DNA of 38,487 nt from a candidate division KSB1 bacterium (GCA_022566355.1 JADFJB010000030.1:1-38487); one strand, 5' to 3'. Positions 1 to 9,372 are shown, counted from the first letter of the stretch. Numbers and translations: made by a program. Notes: generated by a model from the sequence alone, not told the origin.

Positions 1-2
1 AC

Positions 3-1253
3 GGTGACCAGGTTAATTACCTGCCTGTTACCTCTTGGCTTATGCCTGTAGTCGAATTGCAGGGGAAACACCTGGTTACTATCGAAGGATTGAATCAAAA
101 AGCGCTCTCCCCTATTCAACAGGTGGTTATTGATGAAGGAGCGACCCAGTGTGGATTTTGCACTCCAGGTATCGTGGTATCGATAACCGGCCTGTTATTA
201 GATGAGACAAAACTTGTGGACGAAGAAGGGATGAAATATGCACTGAGTGGCAATTTGTGCCGTTGTACCGGCTACCGCTCACTCAAAAACGGAGCAACAT
301 CTTTATCTACTTTGCTGCAGCAAAATCAAACCCCGAAAAGCAGGATCGAGGCTCTTATTGATTTCAATATTATTCCCGATTATTTTCAGAAAATTCCGGC
401 AAAATTGCAAAAGTTAGCGAAACAAGTTCAAAGAAATAGAAAATCTCAAGTTGAATATTGGATCGCCGGCGGGACCGATCTCTATGTTCAAGTTGGCGAG
501 GATGTTCCGGATGCTGAAGTCATAGCGCTAAATCTCAATACCAACATGAAAGGTATTAACAGAAAAAATGGCAATTTACACATAGGCGGTTTGACCACTT
601 TTGAGCAATTTGCCGATTCATCCGAAATTCAGAAAATAATTCCAAATATCAAAGAATTTATGTTTTTGAATGCTTCCTGGCAGATTCGAAATCGCGCTAC
701 TTTGAGTGGGAACATCATCAATGCTTCACCTATTGGCGACATGACAAGTCTGCTTTTAGCAATGGACGTCTCTTTAGTTTTAGAGAATGGTTCTAAATCT
801 CGAATAATCCTATTGAAAGAATTCTTCAAGGATTACAAAATAATAAATAAAACCAGTGATGAAATCCTGACAGGAATTATTCTCCCTGTTCCCCCGCCAT
901 CCAGCAAAATAAATTTTGAAAAAGTTTCAAAACGCAAAACCCTGGATATTGCCAGTGTCAACAGTTCTATCCAATTACATTGTAAAAATGGATTTATCGA
1001 GTATGCTAGCGTTTCCATGGGCGGCGTTTCTCCTGTGCCATTATTTTTGCAAGAGACGTCCAATTTCCTGACAGCTATGCCAGTTACGGTAGACACGATT
1101 CTGAGTGCAATTGATATCGTGCAAGACGAAATCTCACCCATTAGCGATATTCGCGGTTCTGCAGACTACAAAAGATTATTAGCGAGGCAGTTAATGATTG
1201 CTCATTTCACGACACTTTTCCCGGAAAATGTAACTGTCAAGGAATTTTTATGA
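3..1253 (+). CDS. xdhA: Xanthine dehydrogenase-type small subunit ([2Fe-2S] plus FAD domains), 5' truncated by window
   Basis: This is the iron-sulfur/flavin subunit of a cytoplasmic molybdenum hydroxylase. It passes electrons from the molybdenum site through two [2Fe-2S] clusters to FAD. The open frame runs in from the window start, so the ATG at 42 is internal. Visible are the second cluster motifs QCGFCTPG and NLCRCTGY, a FAD-binding segment with AGGTDL, and the flavoprotein C-terminal domain with RKTLDIASVNSS. The N-terminal plant-type ferredoxin domain is mostly outside the window, but its tail (VTSWLMP, then VTIEGL) is visible. Trp at 36-38 stands where relatives carry the fourth cysteine ligand (usually NSCL or NACL). 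The stop overlaps the next start (ATGA at 1250-1253), so the two subunits are translationally coupled. Family assignment is firm; the substrate is inferred from the partner subunit. Confidence 0.9.
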   Translation, partial: GDQVNYLPVTSWLMPVVELQGKHLVTIEGLNQKALSPIQQVVIDEGATQCGFCTPGIVVSITGLLLDETKLVDEEGMKYALSGNLCRCTGYRSLKNGATSLSTLLQQNQTPKSRIEALIDFNIIPDYFQKIPAKLQKLAKQVQRNRKSQVEYWIAGGTDLYVQVGEDVPDAEVIALNLNTNMKGINRKNGNLHIGGLTTFEQFADSSEIQKIIPNIKEFMFLNASWQIRNRATLSGNIINASPIGDMTSLLLAMDVSLVLENGSKSRIILLKEFFKDYKIINKTSDEILTGIILPVPPPSSKINFEKVSKRKTLDIASVNSSIQLHCKNGFIEYASVSMGGVSPVPLFLQETSNFLTAMPVTVDTILSAIDIVQDEISPISDIRGSADYKRLLARQLMIAHFTTLFPENVTVKEFL

Positions 1254-3559
1254 AACATATTGATGCAGAAAACCATGTACGTGGGACTTCACAATACATA
1301 GATGATATTCCACAACCCGCCGATCTCCTTTTTGCAGCGGTATTTTCCTCGCCAGTGGCTCATGGCATCATAAAAAAACTAGATGTAAAAAATGCGCTAA
1401 AAATGAAGGGTGTCGAAGCTGTATTCACCGCCAAGGATATTCCCGGTGAAAATCAAATCGGACCGATCATTCAAGACGAAGAATTGTTGGTGGAAAAAAC
1501 GGTCCATTTCCAAGGTGAGCCCATTGCCATTGTTGTGGCAAAATCACAAGCTTTAGCGAGAAAAGCCGTTAAAGCAATTGTTGCAGAAATATCTGAACTT
1601 CCGGCCATTACCGATCCTCGCGATGCGTTTGCCAAGGGTGAACTCATCGCTCCCCCGCGCACTTTTTCCATGGGTAATGTTGATGAAACCTGGGACAAAT
1701 GTGATCTTGTTGTTGCAGGCAAATGTGAAATGGGTGGGCAGGAACATGTATACCTGGAAACCCAAAGAGCACGAGCCATACCATTAGAAGAAAATGGCAT
1801 TCGAATTTATTCTTCAACCCAAAGTCCGTATGCAGTGCAGCGAATTACCGGCAATGTGTTGGGTCTTCCCTATCATAAAATAGAAGTTGAAGTAAAACGG
1901 CTTGGCGGCGGATTTGGTGGCAAAGAAGACCAGGCAACTCAATGGTCATGCATGGTTGCGTTGGCAGCATTTCATCTGCAAAAACCAGTTGAAATTGTAC
2001 TCAATAGAATGGAAGATGTTAAAATGACCGGCAAGCGGCATCCTTATTCTTCTGATTTTAAGATAGGTCTATCCAAAGAGGGTAAAATTCTTGCATATGA
2101 AGCAAAGCACTATCAGAATTCCGGTGCAGCAGCCGATTTGTCGACTCCTGTTTTGGAACGAACTTTATTTCACAGTACTAATGCATATTTCATTCCCAAT
2201 GTCCGGGTATTTGCTGCTTGCTGTAGAACCAACCTGCCACCGAACACAGCCTTTCGAGGGTTTGGCGGACCACAAGGGATGTTCGTGCTTGAAGCTGCAA
2301 TCGCTAAGGCAGCGGAAAAATCTGGGCTACCAAGAGAAGAAATACAAGCTAAAAACCTGTTGCAAGATGGCGATTCTTTTTATTATGGCCAGGTAGCAGA
2401 AAACTCCCTTGCCCGAAAAACCTGGCAAGAAGCAGTTAACACTTTTGATTTTTTAAAGATCAAAAAACAGGTGGACAATTTTAATCAAGATCATTTTGAT
2501 GTAAAAAAAGGTGTTGCAATAATGCCGGTGTGCTTCGGCATTTCATTTACCGCAACATTTATGAACCAGGGCAGTTCTTTGGTGCATGTTTACACGGATG
2601 GTAGTGTCAGCGTATCCACGGGTGGTATAGAAATGGGACAGGGGCTTAACACGAATATGGTAAAAATTGCTGCCAGAACGTTTGGTATCTACGAAAATCG
2701 CATCAAAATTGAACCAACAAATACTACCAGGATTGCGAATATGTCGCCAAGTGCCGCAAGTGCTACGACTGATATAAATGGCAACGCCACGATTTTGGCA
2801 GTCAATCAAATCATGGATGGTCTAAAAGCAATTGCTGTCAAAGAACTTGGCGAAAATGATGAAGAGAAAATTTCTGTTAAAGATGAAACCATTCTTTATG
2901 GCGGCAAGAAAACATCATTAACTTGGTCCAAACTCGTGCAAGCTGCTTATTTGTCTCGGACAAAACTCTCTGCCCATGCCTTTTACGCAACCCCCAATAT
3001 TCATTTTGATCGAGACAAAGAAAAAGGCCGACCGTTTGCTTATCACGTTTTCGGTACAGCAATAACCGAAGTTACGGTAGACTGTTTACGGGGAAGGTAT
3101 GATATCGACTCCGTTAAAATCGTACATGATTTAGGCCGGCCTGTAAACGAATTAACCGACCGCGGTCAGATAGAAGGCGGCCTGGCCCAGGGACTCGGTT
3201 GGATGACTATAGAGGATTTACAATTTGACCAGGACGGCAAACTGCTGTCAAACGCGCTTTCTACTTATAAAGCACCTGATGTTTATTTTATGCCTGACGA
3301 TCTTCAAGTTAGACTTTTGGAGAATGTTGATAATAAACCCGGACCTTATGGCTCAAAAGCAGTAGGAGAACCCCCACTCATGTATGGGATAGGTGTATTT
3401 TATGCGATTCGCTACGCCATGAGAGCCTATAGGCCAGATTTGGAATTTGAGTTTCATGCGCCCCTAACACCCGAAAGAGTACTGATGGAATTGTATAAGG
3501 ACAAGATAACAAACTGGATTAAAAAATCTAAAGCTATGGATAAAAAAGAGACCTCTTAA
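1250..3559 (+). CDS. xdhB: Xanthine dehydrogenase-type molybdopterin-binding large subunit
   Basis: This is the catalytic molybdenum-cofactor subunit that pairs with the preceding gene. At 769 residues it has the usual length of a free-standing XdhB. Three residues known to be catalytic in xanthine oxidase/dehydrogenase can be placed: Glu226 in GGGFGGKE (bovine Glu802), Arg336 in AFRGFGGPQGM (bovine Arg880) and Glu707 in VGEPP (bovine Glu1261). MGQGLNTNMVKIAARTFG and YGSKAVGEPP are further cofactor-binding motifs. Presence of both the substrate Glu and the Arg favours a purine (hypoxanthine/xanthine) substrate over an aldehyde or CO. No XdhC-type cofactor insertion gene lies in the window. 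The gene ends tail to tail with the next minus-strand gene; the two stop codons overlap in a TTAA. Confidence 0.93.
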   Translation: MKHIDAENHVRGTSQYIDDIPQPADLLFAAVFSSPVAHGIIKKLDVKNALKMKGVEAVFTAKDIPGENQIGPIIQDEELLVEKTVHFQGEPIAIVVAKSQALARKAVKAIVAEISELPAITDPRDAFAKGELIAPPRTFSMGNVDETWDKCDLVVAGKCEMGGQEHVYLETQRARAIPLEENGIRIYSSTQSPYAVQRITGNVLGLPYHKIEVEVKRLGGGFGGKEDQATQWSCMVALAAFHLQKPVEIVLNRMEDVKMTGKRHPYSSDFKIGLSKEGKILAYEAKHYQNSGAAADLSTPVLERTLFHSTNAYFIPNVRVFAACCRTNLPPNTAFRGFGGPQGMFVLEAAIAKAAEKSGLPREEIQAKNLLQDGDSFYYGQVAENSLARKTWQEAVNTFDFLKIKKQVDNFNQDHFDVKKGVAIMPVCFGISFTATFMNQGSSLVHVYTDGSVSVSTGGIEMGQGLNTNMVKIAARTFGIYENRIKIEPTNTTRIANMSPSAASATTDINGNATILAVNQIMDGLKAIAVKELGENDEEKISVKDETILYGGKKTSLTWSKLVQAAYLSRTKLSAHAFYATPNIHFDRDKEKGRPFAYHVFGTAITEVTVDCLRGRYDIDSVKIVHDLGRPVNELTDRGQIEGGLAQGLGWMTIEDLQFDQDGKLLSNALSTYKAPDVYFMPDDLQVRLLENVDNKPGPYGSKAVGEPPLMYGIGVFYAIRYAMRAYRPDLEFEFHAPLTPERVLMELYKDKITNWIKKSKAMDKKETS

Positions 3560-5949
3560 TTCCCTGCAAATAATCTGCGGCTCATAATTGCGAGAACCGG
3601 AAAACAGTACGCCCCCGCCGCCAGGATCATCACCCAAATAAATCCAATTTCGATTGCGATCAATATAGCCAGCACTGTACTCACGACCGAAACTGAACTA
3701 TTGATTCCCCAAGCCCACGGCACTCCCTTTCTGTCGTTTTTAGCAACCAGTTGTAAACCTAAAGGGAATGGGAAACCCATCAAGAAAGCCAATGGTGCAA
3801 TAAACAGAAATCCAACCAAGAGTTTGACGTTAAACTTCAGAGTGATTGTACTTAATAAAACAGGCGTGAGAAGCACTGCATACAATACTAAAATCATGAT
3901 CACAAATCCAAAAATGATTAATAGTACTTTCCTGGTTAATTTTAGCTTCGAAGATACATAACTCCCAATTCCGGAACAGGTCAACATAGCAGAAATCACT
4001 ATTGCAGCCGAATAGATTGCATTATCGAAATAGAGCAGAAATTTTTGAATTAATACAATTTCAACAAAAATATAACCCAATCCAATCCCACCGAAATAAA
4101 GAAAGATGGGAATCTTGCTTCCTTGCTTCAGGCTGATTTTAAAAAGCGGCAGAATGATTAGAAAAAGCGCAAAAACAGTTATTTGAATAAACGTTACAAT
4201 AATTATCAAATAACCAAGCTCGAAAAAAGGAATTGATTGAAATCCGAATATTTTTCCAATTTTTGGAAGACTTTGTAACTTTATGAACTGTGAAAAATAA
4301 GGTCTTTGGTCTGTAGCTGGTTTTATATTAAAATCATAATTAGCATAGAATTCCTTTCTATTCGATGAAAATAATTCATCAATATAGCGAAAAAACTGGT
4401 CGTCTTGTAGAGTATTGAATTGTGCGCGTTCTTCCGGTCGAATATTCGGAAGCAAAACCGGATCGAATGACATTTCCTGACAAAAATCTCTTGTATGTTT
4501 GATCTCTGCAACATTTATCTCTGATTTCTTAATGACAAAAGTAATTGTTGACCAGCTTCTTACGGCAACAATGTGGTTTATTGATTTTTCAATACCAAAA
4601 TCTTCCAAAACTTCAATAATTGTCGACAAAATCTTCAAAGGATTGAGAATTGGATAATCCATATAACATGAGACACTTATCACTCCGGATGGAGTGAGTT
4701 TATTCCACATTTCAGAAAATGCCTCTTTTGTTAGAAGGTATTGTTCCTGAACTGCAAATATTCCAGAGGTTCCTCCAAAAGCGCCAATCATGGGCAAAAT
4801 GATTAAATCGAATTCTGATAGATCGCTAAGCAAAAAAGTCCGTGGGGAGACATTATGTATGGATAATGACGGGTGGTAGAATAAAGAATCCATTTCAAAG
4901 GCAAGTTCGTTTCTTAGCAATGAAATCATTTCCGGATTGGCTTCCACTGCAGCGATATGTTTTGGGCCATGAATTACAGAATGAAAAACATCGATTCCGG
5001 CACCACTTTGCAAAACCAGAATTCTGTTTCTTGGTTTCAAAACAAAGGGAAGTTCTTTGGTAGAATACGCCATCATAGAAGTTGTGTCTGTCCTTTGCGT
5101 TGAGATTATAGCACCGTACCAATTACCATTGTTGAATACTGCTTTAGAACTTGGCACATCGTTTAGATAATTTAAGCTTAAACCAGGTGCATATCGCAGC
5201 GCTGGTGATGAAACAACCTGCAACTGGCCAAACGGACTGTTTCTCTCCAAATCAACTTTTGCATAAGGGAGGTTTAGAGATTTGCTAATGCTTTTGAACT
5301 GGGAAGGTTCTATCTTTGGTGTATAAACCAGGCTTATGTAAAGAATTATAATGGAGAACAAAACTAACCCATTCCAAAAAAAACTCCTGAACCTGGGGAT
5401 AACAATTATACTGGCAACAACTGCCAGAACCGCTATAATTGCCGGGAGTTCATTAGGCTCAAAAAACCATAAAAGAACCAGTGCAGCTATTCCACCTAAG
5501 CCAGATCCAACCATGTTTACAAAATATATTTTTCCGATACTTTCAACATATTTTATGAAAATTAAACCAATGGCCAATGCGCCCAAAAAAAATGGCAGAA
5601 AAATCAACAAGTAGGTAAACAGAAGTCGAAAGATATGGGAGGAATCTGCAAACAACAAGTAAGTGTCGAATCGAAAAATAGACATTTGCGAAATACCTAT
5701 AACCATCGCCATTGTAATACCGCAGCCTGCCATTAAAATAGCTAAAGACTTTTCAATCCTCTGTAGAAACCAATCCTTGGAAATTGATAAAAGTGTTCCA
5801 GCCGCACCGAATCCCAATAATGCGACTGAGATAACCATATAAGCAAAGTGATACCACTGAGCGATCGAAAGAACCTGCATGAGAGTTAATTGGAAAGCGA
5901 TAATTGCAGCAGAAAGAAAACCGAGTGCGACAAGGATTCGATTTCGCAT
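3556..5949 (-). CDS. Polytopic membrane protein with spermidine-synthase-like methyltransferase-fold domain
   Basis: A 797-residue integral membrane protein in three parts: about six or seven hydrophobic segments (residues 5-215), a soluble Rossmann domain (about 230-560), and about six more membrane segments to the C-terminus. The soluble part carries a SAM-type nucleotide loop (VLQSGAGIDVFHSVIHG) followed by an acidic strand end (AAVEANPEM), the pattern of the spermine/spermidine synthase superfamily. Real spermidine synthases have a catalytic Asp in a VDSSDP-like loop. Here the equivalent strand reads FDLIILPMIGAFGG, so aminopropyl transfer is doubtful. Such membrane-fused synthase-like proteins are widespread and mostly uncharacterised. 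It lies 41 bases upstream of the pcm-like gene in the opposite sense of reading (pcm first, this gene second), probably one minus-strand unit. Confidence 0.8.
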   Translation of the reverse strand: MRNRILVALGFLSAAIIAFQLTLMQVLSIAQWYHFAYMVISVALLGFGAAGTLLSISKDWFLQRIEKSLAILMAGCGITMAMVIGISQMSIFRFDTYLLFADSSHIFRLLFTYLLIFLPFFLGALAIGLIFIKYVESIGKIYFVNMVGSGLGGIAALVLLWFFEPNELPAIIAVLAVVASIIVIPRFRSFFWNGLVLFSIIILYISLVYTPKIEPSQFKSISKSLNLPYAKVDLERNSPFGQLQVVSSPALRYAPGLSLNYLNDVPSSKAVFNNGNWYGAIISTQRTDTTSMMAYSTKELPFVLKPRNRILVLQSGAGIDVFHSVIHGPKHIAAVEANPEMISLLRNELAFEMDSLFYHPSLSIHNVSPRTFLLSDLSEFDLIILPMIGAFGGTSGIFAVQEQYLLTKEAFSEMWNKLTPSGVISVSCYMDYPILNPLKILSTIIEVLEDFGIEKSINHIVAVRSWSTITFVIKKSEINVAEIKHTRDFCQEMSFDPVLLPNIRPEERAQFNTLQDDQFFRYIDELFSSNRKEFYANYDFNIKPATDQRPYFSQFIKLQSLPKIGKIFGFQSIPFFELGYLIIIVTFIQITVFALFLIILPLFKISLKQGSKIPIFLYFGGIGLGYIFVEIVLIQKFLLYFDNAIYSAAIVISAMLTCSGIGSYVSSKLKLTRKVLLIIFGFVIMILVLYAVLLTPVLLSTITLKFNVKLLVGFLFIAPLAFLMGFPFPLGLQLVAKNDRKGVPWAWGINSSVSVVSTVLAILIAIEIGFIWVMILAAGAYCFPVLAIMSRRLFAGN

Positions 5950-5990
5950 GTAACTATTCGAGTGAGAGTGACAAAGGAATACTAATTTCG

Positions 5991-6686
5991 TTATTTGTTT
6001 TTGCTTCGGCGAAACGGGACAAACCGAACCGGAAAGAGGCTTTTTGTGGTAACTTTATCGCCATTTTTCTCAACCAGCATAAGCATTTGTGTCATAAATG
6101 GCGATCCGACGGGAATGATTATCCTGCCGCCATCTTTTAACTGCTTAATTAATGGAGGTGGAATAAATTCTGCAGCAGCCGTAACAACAATTGCATCAAA
6201 TGGGGCGTGTTCACTCCAACCAAAATATCCATCGGCTATCTTAACCTGAACGTTTTTGTAATCCAAACTTGCTAGGCGTTTTGAAGCCTTTTGTCCCAAT
6301 TCCGGAATAATTTCAATGGTGTAGACTGAATCGATAATTTCAGCTAATACTGCCGATTGATATCCAGAACCACAACCAATTTCCAGCACCTTAGATTTTG
6401 GTGTGGGATTGACCATTTGCGTCATATATGCGACAATATAAGGTTGGGAAATCGTTTGTCCATAACCAATTGGCAAGGGTCCATCCTCATAAGCGTTTTC
6501 GATAAATCTATTTGGTACAAACAAGTGTCTCTTAACCGAACGCATCGCTTTTAGTGTTGCAGAATCAACGATTCCCCTTTTTTCAATTTGATCCTTTACC
6601 ATTCTTTCCCTTTTAACAAGGAACGATTCTTGGTTATTTACCAATGCTGGAAACAAGAAAAAGTAGAGTAGAATAAATTTAAACAT
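5991..6686 (-). CDS. pcm: Protein-L-isoaspartate O-methyltransferase with signal-like N-terminus
   Basis: It methylates L-isoaspartyl residues of damaged proteins with SAM and so starts their repair. The family motifs are clear: MVKDQIEKRGI near the start, a VPNRFIENAYEDGPLPIGYGQTIS-like region with the characteristic QTISQP substrate loop, and the SAM loop VLEIGCGSGYQSAVLAE. At 231 residues it is slightly longer than the cytosolic enzyme because of a hydrophobic N-terminus (MFKFILLYFFLFPALVNN, residues 1-18) that looks like a signal peptide or anchor. Periplasmic Pcm is odd because SAM is cytosolic. The gene is divergent from the phosphofructokinase and is followed after 41 bases by the synthase-like membrane protein, likely co-transcribed. 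Confidence 0.92.
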   Translation of the reverse strand: MFKFILLYFFLFPALVNNQESFLVKRERMVKDQIEKRGIVDSATLKAMRSVKRHLFVPNRFIENAYEDGPLPIGYGQTISQPYIVAYMTQMVNPTPKSKVLEIGCGSGYQSAVLAEIIDSVYTIEIIPELGQKASKRLASLDYKNVQVKIADGYFGWSEHAPFDAIVVTAAAEFIPPPLIKQLKDGGRIIIPVGSPFMTQMLMLVEKNGDKVTTKSLFPVRFVPFRRSKNK

Positions 6687-6855
6687 ATCAAAATCTAAAG
6701 TCTTTGAAATGAAAAATATTTTATGTGAATTAAACTACTGAACTTAAGATACTAAATCAAATTGGAATTTCGATTCTATATTTAATTCAATCAATTTTTT
6801 ATGAGAAGATTTCTAATTCTTTCTTTCATTTAGAAACAAAGAAGTTTATATTAAT

Positions 6856-6897
6856 TATAATGAATATGAATGATTTTACAAGAAATCAATAAAGGAG
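6856..6897 (+). promoter_or_regulatory. Possible -10 box and ribosome binding site of the phosphofructokinase gene
   Basis: A perfect TATAAT lies at 6856-6861 in the very A+T-rich gap between the divergent genes. No good -35 box is seen 17 bases upstream (GAAACA). The AAAGGAG at 6891-6897 is a good Shine-Dalgarno sequence and fixes the downstream start at 6909. An ATG at 6902 in another frame ends after six codons and is ignored. Confidence 0.4.
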
Positions 6898-6908
6898 CAA
6901 CATGGGTT

Positions 6909-8108
6909 ATGTCAAAATATAAAGGTACTATCGGAATTTTAACGGGAGGTGGTGATGTGCCCGGTTTGAATCCAGCAATCCGTGCTGTCACTTTTCGCGC
7001 AATACGTGAGGGCTACAGGGTGTTAGGAATTCGAAGAGGATGGGCAGGATTGGTAGACTACATACCCGATAGAGATGCGGATAACAGCAATAACATACAA
7101 GTTCTTACAGAGGATATTGTCAATAGAGCTGGACGTACCGGAGGTACATTTCTACACACGTCACGTACCCGTCCCAGCCATCTGCCAAGAACAATCGTTC
7201 CTGAACATCTAAGAGATAAATACAAAGAAGAAATAAACGATATTACTCCCGAAATATTAAAAAATTTAGACTACCTGGAAATTGATTATCTAATACCTAT
7301 CGGTGGGGATGACACCCTTAGCTATGGTGGACGGCTCCACGAAGAGGGTATTAAAGTTGTTGCGATCCCCAAAACAATGGATAATGATGTTCCGGGGACG
7401 GATTACTGTATCGGATTTAGCACATGTGTTACCAGGACAATTGAACTGACCCATAAACTTCGAACAACTGCCGGCTCGCATGAACGATTCCTGGTCCTTG
7501 AAGTATTTGGCCGTTATGCAGGCTATTCTGCCCTATTGCCAACATTGGCAGGCGCTGCAGACCGATGCGTAATTCCTGAATTCCCTATCCATATTGAACA
7601 TCTGGCTGAACTGCTTAGCCGAGACAGGAAACTACATCCAAGTAATTATGCTGTGGTCCTGGTTTCGGAAGGTGCAAAGTTGATTGACGACACAGAGATG
7701 ACGTTTGAACAAGATGAAGAAGACCAATATGGTCACCGAAAGTTAGGTGGATTTGGCGATAAAGTTGCAGAAAAATTAAAAAAGATTTCGCCAGAATTCA
7801 ACAATGGAAAACGAGTGAACATAATAAACCAAAGACTCGGTTACTTGGTTCGATGCGGTGAACCTGATGCCATGGATTCAATTGTTCCGATGGCTTTCGG
7901 AAACTTAGCTTTGGATTTAATTTTGTCCAATACTTTCGGTCGTTTAATCTGTCTTCGAAATGGTGTTTATGACAGTGTGCCAATTAATGTAATCACAGGC
8001 CGAAAAAAAGTTGTTGACATAGAAAAATACTATAATTCCGAACGATTACGCCCAAAATACAAGACTTTTCTAAGGCAACCTTTGCTGATTATAACCAGCG
8101 ATGTTTAG
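6909..8108 (+). CDS. pfp: 6-phosphofructokinase, pyrophosphate-type active-site signature
   Basis: It phosphorylates fructose 6-phosphate at C1 in glycolysis (reversibly if pyrophosphate is the donor). The start at 6909 (399 residues) is chosen because GGAG lies 11 bases upstream; an in-frame ATG at 6870 has no ribosome site. Motifs in order are GGGDVPGLNPAIRAV (donor loop), IGGDDT (residues 132-136), PKTMDND with catalytic base Asp158, and GRYAGYSALLP. ATP-dependent enzymes of the E. coli type have Gly at the second position after GGD and before TMDND (GGDG, PGTIDND). This protein has Asp135 and Lys155, the pair typical of PPi-dependent enzymes and of some mixed group members. It is therefore more likely PPi- than ATP-dependent, but donor choice cannot be proved from sequence. 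The DMT transporter follows after 14 bases. Confidence 0.88.
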   Translation: MSKYKGTIGILTGGGDVPGLNPAIRAVTFRAIREGYRVLGIRRGWAGLVDYIPDRDADNSNNIQVLTEDIVNRAGRTGGTFLHTSRTRPSHLPRTIVPEHLRDKYKEEINDITPEILKNLDYLEIDYLIPIGGDDTLSYGGRLHEEGIKVVAIPKTMDNDVPGTDYCIGFSTCVTRTIELTHKLRTTAGSHERFLVLEVFGRYAGYSALLPTLAGAADRCVIPEFPIHIEHLAELLSRDRKLHPSNYAVVLVSEGAKLIDDTEMTFEQDEEDQYGHRKLGGFGDKVAEKLKKISPEFNNGKRVNIINQRLGYLVRCGEPDAMDSIVPMAFGNLALDLILSNTFGRLICLRNGVYDSVPINVITGRKKVVDIEKYYNSERLRPKYKTFLRQPLLIITSDV

Positions 8109-8122
8109 ACAATCTCAATCAT

Positions 8123-9025
8123 TTGATTAAAACCAATCAATTTCTATATCCGCTTGCAACAGGTTTCTTTTTCGCCGGAAGTTTTATTGCTGCCAAATTT
8201 GCTACATTAGAACTAGAGCCGCTAACAATAACGCTTTTGCGGTATGTCGTTGCATTACTATTTTTATCCATCCTGGCTTTTTACAACAAATCCTCTTCAC
8301 TAAAGATCAAAAGAAGAGATTTGTTGGGTTTAATACTTCTCGGACTCTTTGGAATTGTCGGATATCACTATTTTTTCTTTTTAAGCTTGAAATACACAGG
8401 GGTGACAAATACGGCAATACTTAATGCTTCCAGTCCTATAATTACCGGGTTAATTGCAACTGTTTTTATCAGTGAAAGATTATCAAGAAAAAATCATTGG
8501 GGAATTTTCATAACTTTTGTCAGCGTGGTATTATTGCTGATAAAAGGAAATATCGAAAACCTGTTAGCTCTCACAATAAATGTTGGTGACGGCTTGATGC
8601 TACTCGCTGTCATCAACTGGGCAATCTATTCAATCATAATTAAAATAATGGTGAAAAGATATAGTAGTTTTACCTTAACATTTTACGCAACTTTGTTTGG
8701 AGTAGTAATTCTATTCTTCTTAGCAACCACAGAAAATTATTCCGCACAAATCAATTCAATTTCTCTTTCTTCCATTATCTCTATCCTCTACATGGGTGTA
8801 TGCGCATCTGGTTTGGGCTATCTCTTTTATAACATGAGTATCAGTCAGATAGGCCCCACAAAAACTGCTAGCTTTACCTATAGCATTGTTCCAATTTTCG
8901 TTTCAATATTCGGATGGATTATTTTCCGGGAATCGATTACATGTATTATGATTATCACAATGTTGCTGATCATTTTAGGCCTGTGGCTAATGTTGGACAA
9001 CAATAACAACCAGTTAAAAACTTAA
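8123..9025 (+). CDS. DMT-superfamily transporter with two EamA domains
   Basis: A 300-residue inner-membrane protein with about ten hydrophobic segments forming two EamA repeats (roughly residues 5-140 and 150-290). Family hallmarks are the early FFAGSFIAAKFA segment, LNASSPIITGLIATVFISE at the end of the first repeat and SIVPIFVSIFGWIIF in the second. Such proteins export small metabolites (amino acids, nucleosides or drugs); the substrate cannot be read from the sequence. No ATG fits the N-terminus, so the start is taken as TTG at 8123, 14 bases after the phosphofructokinase stop. Without a clear Shine-Dalgarno sequence, translation may be coupled to that gene. Confidence 0.85.
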   Translation: MIKTNQFLYPLATGFFFAGSFIAAKFATLELEPLTITLLRYVVALLFLSILAFYNKSSSLKIKRRDLLGLILLGLFGIVGYHYFFFLSLKYTGVTNTAILNASSPIITGLIATVFISERLSRKNHWGIFITFVSVVLLLIKGNIENLLALTINVGDGLMLLAVINWAIYSIIIKIMVKRYSSFTLTFYATLFGVVILFFLATTENYSAQINSISLSSIISILYMGVCASGLGYLFYNMSISQIGPTKTASFTYSIVPIFVSIFGWIIFRESITCIMIITMLLIILGLWLMLDNNNNQLKT

Positions 9026-9372
9026 GCCCCTGGCCATCAATACTTAACTAGCTAAACGATTTTTAATTATCACCTTTTCGTTGGTATTGTTTTGCTCAAC
9101 ATCACCTAGATATTGTTTTCACAATTCTAAAACTAAATTTCAAATTAAAAATAATTTTTCTATTTCAAACCAAAACTAAAACTTCTCCTGAAACATGATT
9201 CGATTTCATCTGTCCAATTGGTTTGTAAAGAGTATAAGTATAGTTTGCTTTGTTTTTCATCCTTCATGAACATATTTAACAAGACAATGTGTGAAATTTT
9301 GAATTTGAATCAAATAAACATCTATTTCGTAAACAACCATTATGAGTTATCATAATCAAAGGAGATTTTAAA
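9026..9372. other. 347-base A+T-rich intergenic stretch
   Basis: I see no coding frame, RNA or convincing repeat here. The last bases hold a good ribosome binding site (AAAGGAG at 9358-9364) for the next gene. A TATAAG-like element lies near 9234, too weak to call a promoter. Confidence 0.4.
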
